Of a stretch of 5,496 bases of DNA, positions 1 to 5,106 are shown in pieces (the first letter of the stretch is position 1; each line of letters opens with the position of its first letter). The stretch is from the NCBI GenBank assembly GCA_025935595.1, contig JAICUZ010000180.1:1-5496 (forward strand), written 5' to 3'. The notes beneath the pieces are model-generated. The model made no database searches and had not been told where the DNA came from. It saw only the letters and a list, made by a program, of their open reading frames with translations. This stretch comes from Burkholderiales bacterium. GTDB lineage: Bacteria; Actinomycetota; Thermoleophilia; Gaiellales; Gaiellaceae. A program made the position numbers and the translations under genes.

Positions 1-280
1 AGAGCACCTTCTCGTCCGGCCCTTTCTCGTCGGCCATGTGGAACACGCCCACCGCGCGCACGCGGATCCGGCAGCCGGGGAACGTCGGCTCGCCGACGAG
101 CACGAGCGCGTCGAGCGGGTCACCGTCCTCCGCGAGCGTGCCCTCGACGAAGCCGTAGTCCGCCGGATAGCTCATCGAGGTGAAGAGCCTGCGGTCGAGC
201 ACGATCCCCGCCAGCTCCTCGTCCCATTCGTACTTGTTGCGGGAGCCCGCGGGGATCTCGACGAACACGACGCCGTCCAT
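1..280 (-). CDS. ppa: Inorganic pyrophosphatase (family I), 5' part; gene runs off the left edge
   Basis: Soluble family I inorganic pyrophosphatase, which hydrolyses pyrophosphate to two phosphates in the cytoplasm with Mg2+. Only the first 93 residues are in the window; the family is usually about 165-175 residues, so the C-terminal part lies to the left. Visible signatures are EIPAGSRNKYE (residues 8-18), the PPase signature DGDPLDA (52-58) and DEKGPDEK (84-91). Aligned by eye to E. coli Ppa, E8, K16, E18, R30, Y42, D52, D54, D57, D84, D89 and K91 match E20, K29, E31, R43, Y55, D65, D67, D70, D97, D102 and K104. No active-site residue in this part is missing. I chose ATG at 280 because the distance from Met to EIP equals that in M. 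tuberculosis Ppa. An in-frame ATG at 301 would add seven residues and overlap the neighbouring start codon. No Shine-Dalgarno sequence is visible, so the message may be leaderless. Confidence 0.96.
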   Translation of the reverse strand, partial: MDGVVFVEIPAGSRNKYEWDEELAGIVLDRRLFTSMSYPADYGFVEGTLAEDGDPLDALVLVGEPTFPGCRIRVRAVGVFHMADEKGPDEKVL

Positions 281-287
281 CTCGGGA

Positions 288-293
288 AGACTA
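288..293 (-). promoter_or_regulatory. Candidate -10 element for a leaderless ppa transcript
   Basis: Read on the minus strand, the hexamer is TAGTCT, which fits the actinobacterial -10 form TANNNT. It ends 7 bases before the ATG at 280, the spacing expected if transcription began at the start codon itself. This would explain the missing Shine-Dalgarno sequence. No convincing -35 hexamer is seen 16-18 bases upstream, so the call is tentative. Confidence 0.3.
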
Positions 294-299
294 CGTCGC

Positions 300-1217
300 A
301 TGGCGCATGACCACGATCACGGTGTGCGCACTGACGCCGAGGTCAGGCCGCTCGCGATCGCGCTGGCGCTGATCGTCTCGTTCATGGTCGTCGAGGTGGT
401 CGTCGGCGTCCTCGCCGACTCGCTCGCGCTCCTCTCCGACGCAGCGCACATGCTGATCGACGCGGCCGCGCTCGCGCTGTCGGTCTGGGCCGCGCGGCTT
501 GCGCGGCGGCCGGCGGAGGGGCGAATGACGTTCGGCTTCCGGCGCGCGGAGATCCTCTCGGCGCAGGCGAACGCGATCACGCTGCTCGTGCTCGGCGTGC
601 TGATCGTCGTCGAGGCGGTGCAGCGGCTCATGTCGCCGCCGTCGGTCGACGCGCCGCTGGTCCTGTTCACGGCGCTTGCAGGTGCCGCGGTGAATGTCGT
701 CGCGATCTGGCAGGTCGCGCGCGCAAACCGGGAGAACCTGAACGTCGAAGGGAGCTTCCAGCATCTCCTCACGGACTTCTTCGCGTTCGCGGCGACGGTC
801 GTCGCCGGCGCCGTCATCTGGATCGCCGGCTTCGACCGCGCCGATCCGCTCGCGTCGCTCGCCGTGGCGGCGTCGATGCTGTACGCGGCGCTGCCGCTCC
901 TCCGCCGCACGGGCCGCGTCCTGCTGGAGGCGGCCCCCGAGGGCTTGCGACCGGACGAGGTGGCGCGGGCGGTCACGGGCCATCCCGGCGTCGCGAGCCT
1001 CCACGACCTACATGTCTGGGAGATCTCGAGCGGCTTCCCCTCCCTCTCTGCGCATGTGCTCGTGGCTCGGGACGAGGACTGCCACCGGATCCGGCGCGAG
1101 CTCGAGACGATGCTCCATGAGCGGTTCGGGCTCGACCACACGACGATCCAGGTCGAGCACACGTCGGACCGCCTGCTCGGGATCGCATCCTTGCGTTCCG
1201 ACCGCCCGGACCGCTAA
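300..1217 (+). CDS. Cation diffusion facilitator (CDF) efflux transporter, CzcD/ZitB-like
   Basis: A 305-residue inner-membrane CDF transporter, probably exporting Zn2+ and perhaps related divalent metals in exchange for protons. It has a His/Asp-rich N-terminus (HDHDH, residues 3-7) and about six hydrophobic segments (roughly 17-37, 42-66, 85-108, 118-139, 160-178 and 182-200). A cytoplasmic C-terminal metal-binding domain follows, with HDLHVW at 235-240, H252 and DHTTIQVE at 279-286. The transport site is the two-His two-Asp type: H50/D54 in segment 2 (HMLID) and H155/D159 in segment 5 (HLLTD). That pattern is typical of Zn-preferring members, but specificity is inferred. Length is normal for the family. 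ATG at 300 is chosen because the His-rich start is typical and GGGAAG at 284-289 could serve as ribosome binding site. The frame stays open back to 180, but there it lies opposite ppa. Divergent from ppa; a terminator follows the stop. Confidence 0.94.
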   Translation: MAHDHDHGVRTDAEVRPLAIALALIVSFMVVEVVVGVLADSLALLSDAAHMLIDAAALALSVWAARLARRPAEGRMTFGFRRAEILSAQANAITLLVLGVLIVVEAVQRLMSPPSVDAPLVLFTALAGAAVNVVAIWQVARANRENLNVEGSFQHLLTDFFAFAATVVAGAVIWIAGFDRADPLASLAVAASMLYAALPLLRRTGRVLLEAAPEGLRPDEVARAVTGHPGVASLHDLHVWEISSGFPSLSAHVLVARDEDCHRIRRELETMLHERFGLDHTTIQVEHTSDRLLGIASLRSDRPDR

Positions 1218-1220
1218 CGT
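1191..1220 (+). promoter_or_regulatory. glnII: Weak candidate promoter for the glnII leader
   Basis: TTGCGT (1191-1196) and TAACGT (1215-1220) are 18 bases apart and resemble sigma-70-type -35 and -10 boxes. They lie at the 3' end of the efflux gene. If used, the transcript would start near 1227 and carry the hairpins at 1231-1300 in front of glnII. Matches to consensus are partial, so this is only a candidate. Confidence 0.2.
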
Positions 1221-1230
1221 CACCGGCGTA

Positions 1231-1250
1231 CGGTGCCGATGAAGGTACCG
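1231..1250 (+). other. RNA hairpin upstream of the terminator in the glnII leader
   Basis: CGGTGCC (1231-1237) pairs with GGTACCG (1244-1250) over 7 bp including one G-T wobble, around the six-base loop GATGAA. An alternative hairpin, CACCG (1221-1225) with CGGTG (1231-1235), would exclude it. A further 6-bp hairpin, GAAGCG (1254-1259) with CGCTTC (1264-1269), overlaps the lower part of the terminator stem. The set suggests a structured leader RNA, but I recognise no known riboswitch consensus. Confidence 0.4.
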
Positions 1251-1262
1251 GCGGAAGCGACG

Positions 1263-1300
1263 GCGCTTCACCACTCCCGAGAGTGGTGGGCGCTTTTTTT
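1263..1300 (+). terminator. Intrinsic terminator after the CDF gene and just before glnII
   Basis: A perfect 8-bp stem, CACCACTC (1269-1276) with GAGTGGTG (1281-1288), closes the loop CCGA. It is extended by GCGC (1263-1266) with GCGC (1290-1293) across a small bulge, and is followed by seven Ts (1294-1300). It begins 45 bases after the efflux gene stop, so it can end that transcript. Because glnII starts at 1329, it may also act as a conditional terminator in the glnII leader. Confidence 0.85.
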
Positions 1301-1313
1301 GTTGGTCCGACGC

Positions 1314-1320
1314 AAGGAGG
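1314..1320 (+). promoter_or_regulatory. glnII: Ribosome binding site that fixes the glnII start
   Basis: AAGGAGG is a full Shine-Dalgarno match, 8 bases before the GTG at 1329. It decides the start: the same frame is open back to about 1233, but any earlier start would have to read through the terminator hairpin. Confidence 0.9.
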
Positions 1321-1328
1321 TTGAGGAC

Positions 1329-2372
1329 GTGAAGACGAAGCTCGAGTACATCTGGCTGGACGGCTACGAGCCGGCCCCGAACCTGCGCTCGAAGACGAAG
1401 ATCGTGGCGTTCGACGGCGAGCCGACGCTCGAGGACGTGCCCGTGTGGAACTTCGACGGCAGCTCGACCCGCCAGGCGGACGGCTCGAGCTCGGACTGCT
1501 TCCTGCAGCCGGTCGCGCTCTTCCCCGACCCGGGCCGCGCGAACGCGATGCTCGTGATGTGCGAGGTGCTGCTCCCCGACGGGACGCCGCATCCGACGAA
1601 CAGCCGTGCGTCGATCCCGGACGACCCGGACGCATGGTTCGGGTTCGAGCAGGAGTACTTCCTGTACAAGGACGGCCGCCCGCTCGGCTTCCCGGCCGAC
1701 GGCTTTCCCGGCCCGCAGGGCGAGTACTACACGGGCGTCGGCTTCAAGAACGTCGGCGACGTCGCCCGCGACATCGTCGACGCGCACATCGACCTCTGCC
1801 TCGCCGCGGGGATCGACCTCGAGGGCGTGAACGCCGAGGTGGCAAAGGGCCAGTGGGAGTTCCAGATCTTCGGCAAGGGCTCGCGCCGCGCTGCCGACGA
1901 GGTGTGGATCGCGCGCTACCTGCTCCTGCGCCTGTGCGAGCGGTACGGCATCGACATCAACTTCCATCCGAAGCCGCTCGGCATCGAGCACGACTGGAAC
2001 GGCTCGGGGATGCACTGCAACTTCTCGACGAAGCGCATGCGCGACGTCGGTGGCGAGACGTACTTCGCTGCGCTGATGACGGCGTTCGACGACCGTAAGG
2101 ACGATCACATCGCGGTCTACGGCCCCGACAACGACATGCGCCTGACCGGCCTGCACGAGACGGCGGCGATCGACGAGTTCACGTACGGCGTCGCAAACCG
2201 TGGCGCGTCGATCCGGATCCCGTGGAGCTTCGTCCAGAACGGGTACCGCGGCTACTTGGAGGATCGGCGGCCGAACTCGCTCGGCGACCCGTACTGCATC
2301 GCGGGCCGGATCCTGCAGACGATCACCGAGGCAGACATGGCGCTCGCCGTCGACGAGGCGGTCGCTGCTTGA
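1329..2372 (+). CDS. glnII: Glutamine synthetase type II (GlnII)
   Basis: Glutamine synthetase of the eukaryote-like type II family; it makes glutamine from glutamate, ammonium and ATP in the cytoplasm. The 347-residue length is normal for this family and much shorter than type I enzymes (about 470). It aligns along its whole length with remembered rhizobial GlnII. Motifs in order: KLEYIWLDG (4-12), FDGSST (42-47), FGFEQEYF (104-111, metal-binding Glu), VNAEVAKGQWEFQ (167-179), HDWNGSGMHCNFS (221-233, substrate/metal His), GPDND (265-269), NRGASIRIP (290-298, ATP site) and YLEDRRPNS (309-317). No adenylylation site is expected in this family, so control is more likely transcriptional or by expression level. 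It starts with GTG behind AAGGAGG. No residues look missing and codon use matches the neighbours. The gene is alone between the terminator region and the small genes downstream. A separate type I enzyme elsewhere in the genome is likely, as in streptomycetes, but cannot be seen here. Confidence 0.97.
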   Translation: MKTKLEYIWLDGYEPAPNLRSKTKIVAFDGEPTLEDVPVWNFDGSSTRQADGSSSDCFLQPVALFPDPGRANAMLVMCEVLLPDGTPHPTNSRASIPDDPDAWFGFEQEYFLYKDGRPLGFPADGFPGPQGEYYTGVGFKNVGDVARDIVDAHIDLCLAAGIDLEGVNAEVAKGQWEFQIFGKGSRRAADEVWIARYLLLRLCERYGIDINFHPKPLGIEHDWNGSGMHCNFSTKRMRDVGGETYFAALMTAFDDRKDDHIAVYGPDNDMRLTGLHETAAIDEFTYGVANRGASIRIPWSFVQNGYRGYLEDRRPNSLGDPYCIAGRILQTITEADMALAVDEAVAA

Positions 2373-2395
2373 CAGCGGACGCATACTTCTAGGAG
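2369..2395 (+). promoter_or_regulatory. Possible promoter overlapping the end of glnII
   Basis: TTGACA (2369-2374) is a perfect -35 consensus overlapping the glnII stop codon. The nearest -10-like hexamer is TAGGAG (2390-2395) at a 15-base spacing, which is short and a poor match. If real, transcription would start inside the 26-codon frame and could serve its internal Met or the next gene. The perfect -35 may be chance. Confidence 0.18.
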
Positions 2396-2476
2396 ATGCA
2401 CGCCGCGCCGACGATGAAGTACGCCAAGGCCTTCGCCTTCCAGGCGAACATCGTCGCGCTCCTCAACGTGCGCTAG
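2396..2476 (+). CDS. Probable small protein of 26 residues, unknown function
   Basis: Not recognised. The frame reads ATG to TAG and encodes MHAAPTMKYAKAFAFQANIV followed by ALLNVR, a small, basic and fairly hydrophobic peptide. All 25 codons after the Met end in G or C while second positions are AT-rich, the same position bias as in glnII and strong for so short a frame. AGGAG (2391-2395) abuts the ATG with no spacer, which is unusually close. An internal start at Met7 (2414) would give 20 residues but lies 18 bases from that AGGAG. An in-frame TAG at 2390-2392 bounds the frame upstream. It begins 23 bases after the glnII stop and may be co-transcribed with glnII. Its stop codon sits in the 5' arm of a perfect hairpin. 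It could be a small regulatory protein, a peptide precursor or a remnant of a longer gene; the sequence does not decide. Confidence 0.5.
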   Translation: MHAAPTMKYAKAFAFQANIVALLNVR

Positions 2477-2512
2477 CCGGCGCTTTCGTCCTCCCCGCCG
2501 TCGCCGGCTAGC
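2472..2512 (+). terminator. Perfect 11-bp hairpin without T-tract after glnII and the 26-codon frame
   Basis: GCTAGCCGGCG (2472-2482) is perfectly complementary to CGCCGGCTAGC (2502-2512) around a 19-base C/T-rich loop. The TAG of the small frame lies in the 5' arm. No T-run follows, so it may be a T-less terminator of the kind proposed for high-GC actinobacteria, an mRNA 3'-end stabiliser, or a protein-binding palindrome. Confidence 0.55.
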
Positions 2513-2530
2513 AGATCTCCTCCTCCGCGG

Positions 2531-2550
2531 GACACCGGGTGTCTGACACC
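2531..2550. repeat. Overlapping palindrome cluster GACACC / GGTGTC / GACACC
   Basis: GACACC (2531-2536) and GACACC (2545-2550) flank GGTGTC (2538-2543), so the middle element can pair with either copy. GGTGTC-T-GACACC (2538-2550) is a perfect inverted repeat with a one-base centre. It lies just before the ribosome binding site of the 52-residue gene, where an operator or promoter element would be placed. It could instead be one copy of a dispersed genomic repeat. No second full copy is seen in this window. Confidence 0.45.
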
Positions 2551-2566
2551 TCGTCGAAAGGAACCC

Positions 2567-2725
2567 ATGGGAGACCACGCGCTGAAATCCGACGTTTCCC
2601 CGCAACCGCTGTGGTTCGAGTGCGAGAAGCCCTTGCCCGTGCACCTGGCGGAACGCAAAGGAGCCGCCCGCAGCGTCTGCGCTCGCTGCGAACGGCCCCT
2701 GCGGCTTCGGCTCAGGCTGACGTGA
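2567..2725 (+). CDS. Small Cys-containing protein, 52 residues, possible degenerate zinc finger
   Basis: Not firmly recognised. The protein has three cysteines: C19 (LWFECEKPLP, 15-24) and the pair C38/C41 (VCARCERPL), then an Arg/Leu-rich tail. The layout C-x-KPLP-x(n)-CxxC-Arg-rich resembles small actinobacterial zinc fingers of the form CxxCGxPLP...CSxRCR, but one Cys of the first pair is absent, so metal binding is doubtful. AAGGA (2558-2562) precedes the ATG by 4 bases. GC is about 81% at third positions, above first and second positions, which supports coding; it is lower than in glnII. A second plus-strand frame over the same region (2539-2760) looks like a shadow with low-complexity Arg/Ala content. 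The stop codon lies in a hairpin, and the gene converges on the SIMPL gene 27 bases away. Confidence 0.5.
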   Translation: MGDHALKSDVSPQPLWFECEKPLPVHLAERKGAARSVCARCERPLRLRLRLT

Positions 2726-2731
2726 GCCGAA
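2706..2731. terminator. Perfect 9-bp hairpin at the end of the 52-residue gene, between convergent genes
   Basis: TTCGGCTCA (2706-2714) pairs with TGAGCCGAA (2723-2731) around an 8-base loop. The TGA stop of the small gene is in the 3' arm. It lies between two convergent genes and could end transcription from both sides. There is no real T-run on either side, so the terminator call is moderate. Confidence 0.5.
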
Positions 2732-2752
2732 ACGACGGTTCGACTGCCGGCG

Positions 2753-3478
2753 TCACCTGATCGAGAAGCTCACGGTGACGTCGGCGGTCACGTCCTGCTT
2801 CCCCGGCTCGATCGGAGTCGATGCGTCCTTGGCGGCCGCGACGGCTTCGAAGGCAATCGGGCCCGGCGCGTTCGACTGCTCGACGACCGTCGAGACCGGG
2901 CCGACACCGAATCCGCCGGCGTCGGCGAGCGCGAGCGCCTTGGCGCGCGCGTCCTCGACCGCCTTCTTCAACGCATCGCGGTAGCGCGCGTCCCGATCCG
3001 AGACGGACAGCGTCGGTCCGCTGACGGTGTTCGCACCGGCGCCCACCGCCGCGTCGATCAACGCGCCGGCGCCGGCAATCGAAGCGGATGCGCTGACCGA
3101 GTTGTCGGCCGAGTAGCCGATGATCGTGCCGTCTTCCTTGGACTGAGGGTAGAGCGTGACCTGCTGGGTCTGGAGGTCCTTGCCGCCGTGCTGCTTCAGC
3201 GCAGCGATCACGGCGTTCATCCGGGCTGAGTTCTGCGACAACGCGTCGGCGGCTGTCGCTGCCTGCGTGTGGACGCCGGCCGTGACGGTCGCCTCGTCGG
3301 GAACGACGGTGATGACGCCGTGGCCGGTCGTGGTGACGCTGTCGGCGACTGCGCCGGTGTCGCCGTGCGCAGCCTCCGGGCGGCCGACACCGGCGAGAGC
3401 CGCGATGACGACGAGCGCGAACGCGGCGGCGATCAGAGCGAGCGGGAACCGTTTCATGCCCTTGGTACGCCGCCGCAT
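2753..3478 (-). CDS. Exported SIMPL-domain (DUF541) protein
   Basis: A 241-residue SIMPL/DUF541-family protein, predicted to be exported or membrane-anchored; the biochemical role of the family is poorly defined. A basic start (MRRRTKGMKR) is followed by a hydrophobic segment (about residues 11-31) with no lipobox Cys, so it is a Sec signal or signal anchor. The mature part opens with TTTGHGVITVVPDEATVTAGV (split here as residues 49-58 and 59-69), the typical SIMPL entry of a GxGxVxxxPDxAxVxxGV strand. It continues with repeated alanine-rich helices and VTLYPQSKEDG, and closes with the beta strand DVTADVTVSFSIR, typical of the family end. ATG at 3478 is the longest start; Met8 at 3457, with a poorly spaced AAGGG, is equally possible. 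The gene is divergent from the rhodanese gene with 6 bases between starts and converges with the 52-residue gene. No cysteine or missing segment stands out. Confidence 0.9.
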   Translation of the reverse strand: MRRRTKGMKRFPLALIAAAFALVVIAALAGVGRPEAAHGDTGAVADSVTTTGHGVITVVPDEATVTAGVHTQAATAADALSQNSARMNAVIAALKQHGGKDLQTQQVTLYPQSKEDGTIIGYSADNSVSASASIAGAGALIDAAVGAGANTVSGPTLSVSDRDARYRDALKKAVEDARAKALALADAGGFGVGPVSTVVEQSNAPGPIAFEAVAAAKDASTPIEPGKQDVTADVTVSFSIR

Positions 3479-3484
3479 GCTCTG

Positions 3485-4189
3485 ATGTCACACGTGCGCT
3501 ACCGCTTCGTCGACGCTCGCTGGGACATCGGCGATGCCGCCTTCGGCCGGCACGCGTATCTCGAAGGGCACATCCCCGGCGCGGTGTTCGTCGACGTGGA
3601 AGCGGAGCTCGCCGACCCGCCGGGCGCACGCGGCCGCCACCCACTGCCGTCGACCGAGCGCTTCGTCGAGGCGATGTCACGGGCGGGCATCGACGAGGAG
3701 ACGTACGTCGTCGCGTACGGAGCGATGGGCGGCGCCGAGCGTCTCTGGTGGCTCCTCCGCCATCACGGTCACGACTCGTGTGCGGTGCTGGACCCGGCCG
3801 GCTGGCATGGGCCGCTCACCCCAGGGGAAGAGACGGTCGGGCGGCGCCTGTTCGTCTCGCGCCCGCGTACGGACGACGTGATCGAGCGCGACGAGCTCGC
3901 CGCGTGCTCCGACTCGCTGGTCGTCGTCGACGCACGGCTGGCGTTCCGCTGGCGCGGCGAGGAGAATCCGATCGACCGCGTCTTCGGCCGCATCCCGGGT
4001 GCGGTGAACGCGCCGTGGAACGAGGCGCTGCCGGCCGTGCCGGCGGGCGACGTCGTTGTCTACTGCGGTTCCGGCGTGACCGCGTGCGTGCCGCTCTACC
4101 AGCTGTATCTCGCGGGCCGCGACGGTCGGCTCTACCCCGGTTCGTGGTCGGAGTGGGAGCAGTATCCCGAACTGCCCGTCGAACGCTAG
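3485..4189 (+). CDS. Tandem-domain rhodanese sulfurtransferase (thiosulfate / 3-mercaptopyruvate type)
   Basis: A 234-residue sulfurtransferase that carries sulfur on an active-site Cys persulfide; the donor is probably thiosulfate or 3-mercaptopyruvate. The N-terminal domain (about 1-125) is the catalytically silent rhodanese fold, with GHIPGAVFVDVE (28-39), RHPLP (51-55) and ERLWWLLRHHGH (85-96), and no Cys at the active loop. The C-terminal domain (about 130-234) has VVVDAR (146-151), GRIPGAVNAPW (168-178) and the active loop CGSGVTA with catalytic C194. This loop resembles mercaptopyruvate sulfurtransferases more than CRKGVT thiosulfate enzymes, so substrate preference is inferred. It is shorter than the usual 270-300 residues: the first beta-strand and helix before VDARW appear trimmed. 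The frame is open further upstream to 3269, but that part is antisense to the SIMPL gene. No Shine-Dalgarno sequence precedes the ATG. Its TAG overlaps the TAG of the GNAT gene in a shared CTAG. Confidence 0.93.
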   Translation: MSHVRYRFVDARWDIGDAAFGRHAYLEGHIPGAVFVDVEAELADPPGARGRHPLPSTERFVEAMSRAGIDEETYVVAYGAMGGAERLWWLLRHHGHDSCAVLDPAGWHGPLTPGEETVGRRLFVSRPRTDDVIERDELAACSDSLVVVDARLAFRWRGEENPIDRVFGRIPGAVNAPWNEALPAVPAGDVVVYCGSGVTACVPLYQLYLAGRDGRLYPGSWSEWEQYPELPVER

Positions 4190-5097
4190 AGCTCCTTCTC
4201 GACCATCACCCAGCCGAGCGCAGGCTGCATCCCGGCGCTCTCGTACAGGTGGAATGCGCCCAGCGTGCCGTCGGCGTCGACACTGAGCCCGACGCTCCGT
4301 TCGCCGCGTTCCCAGAACTTCACGAATGCGTCCTGCAACAGGGCGCGCCCGACGCCCTGCCCGCGGAACGGCCGCCGCGTGAAGAGGACGGCGACCCAGC
4401 CGCCTCCGTAGCGGCCGGCCACGCAGATGGCGCCGGCGGCGATCTCGTCCCCGGCTCGCACGACGCCCCAGAGCGATGGGTCGAACTTCTCCGCCACGAG
4501 GTGGAAGTCACGCCACTCCCCGAAGTCGCGCCGTCTGAACTCCCAGTGGTCCTCGAACGCCTCCTGTTGCGCCGCGTGAAACGCCGCCGCGTCGCGGTCG
4601 ACGTCGAACTCGGCGGCGACGAGCCCGTGCGGCCACTCCGGTCGCGCGGGCTCTCCGGCGAGCTCGATGCGCATCTCCCGGAACACGCGCACCGGCTCAT
4701 AGCCGAGCTCGGCGAACAGCCGCTGCCCCGCTTCGTCCGGTTCCGCGACGCCGCTCTGGACCCGTCGCGCGCCGCGCGACCCGGCGATCGCCTCGAGCGC
4801 GACGGCAAGCTCGGTGCCGATCCCACGGCCATGGTGCGCGGGATGGACGTAGGCGTCGGTTCGCCACAGCTCACCGCGATCGTGCAGCGACCCGAACGCA
4901 ACGAGGTCGGCGCCGTCGCAGAGAACGAGCGTGTCGCGCGCGAGGTCGATCGTCGCCCATTCCACTTCGAGATCGCTCTGCGTGTAGGTGGTCTCGCCGT
5001 ACAGCGAGCGCTCGTAGGCGCTCACCAAGGCGGCGACCACGGGCGCGTCGCCGGGAAACGCCGGCCTCCGGGCGAATGGGCTCATGCGAGCCATCAT
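4186..5097 (-). CDS. Tandem GNAT-family N-acetyltransferase
   Basis: A 303-residue cytoplasmic protein with two GNAT domains, expected to move an acetyl group from acetyl-CoA to an amine; the substrate is unknown. Domain 1 (about 5-145) has the acetyl-CoA loop VHPAHHGRGIGTEL (84-97) and ends in FAELGYEPVRVFREMRIEL (128-146). Domain 2 (about 155-303) has RRPFRGQGVGRALL (241-254) and LSVDADGTLGAFHLYESAGM (271-290), the second-domain pattern also found in mycothiol synthase MshD. Both acetyl-CoA loops look intact. The layout is like MshD, but many actinobacterial tandem GNATs with this layout have no proven substrate, so I do not call it mshD. Start at ATG 5097; ATG at 5094 and 5085 are in frame and none has a clear ribosome binding site. 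It lies 9 bases after the small lipoprotein gene on the same strand, so an operon and translational coupling are likely. Confidence 0.93.
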   Translation of the reverse strand: MMARMSPFARRPAFPGDAPVVAALVSAYERSLYGETTYTQSDLEVEWATIDLARDTLVLCDGADLVAFGSLHDRGELWRTDAYVHPAHHGRGIGTELAVALEAIAGSRGARRVQSGVAEPDEAGQRLFAELGYEPVRVFREMRIELAGEPARPEWPHGLVAAEFDVDRDAAAFHAAQQEAFEDHWEFRRRDFGEWRDFHLVAEKFDPSLWGVVRAGDEIAAGAICVAGRYGGGWVAVLFTRRPFRGQGVGRALLQDAFVKFWERGERSVGLSVDADGTLGAFHLYESAGMQPALGWVMVEKEL

Positions 5098-5106
5098 GCA
5101 CGGCGG

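Noticed and set aside
180..299. N-terminal extension of the CDF protein by 40 residues
   Set aside because: It is antisense to conserved ppa sequence, and the His-rich start at 300 is typical of CDF proteins.
291..1162. Two long minus-strand frames opposite the CDF gene
   Set aside because: Low-complexity Arg/Ser/Ala content and no domain; the plus-strand CDF protein is complete.
1213..1250. GlnR-type nitrogen regulator box upstream of glnII
   Set aside because: A GTCAC is present at 1219-1223, but the second half-site at the required spacing is absent.
1233..1328. N-terminal extension of glnII by about 30 codons (or a leader peptide from ATG 1239)
   Set aside because: The extension would encode the terminator hairpin and T-tract, does not match GlnII N-termini, and is made unnecessary by the full Shine-Dalgarno at 1314-1320. 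A leader peptide would have no stop before glnII.
1008..2384. A 458-codon open frame on the minus strand opposite glnII and the end of the CDF gene
   Set aside because: It is Arg/Val/Ala-rich with no recognisable domain and is antisense to a clear GlnII with all family motifs. Long antisense frames are common where third positions are nearly all G or C.
2539..2760. A 73-codon plus-strand frame overlapping the 52-residue gene
   Set aside because: It is Arg/Ala/Ser-rich with no ribosome binding site. The other frame has better codon-position bias, a Shine-Dalgarno and a Cys pattern.
3269..3484. N-terminal extension of the rhodanese by 72 residues
   Set aside because: It is antisense to the SIMPL gene, low in complexity, and unlike any rhodanese segment.
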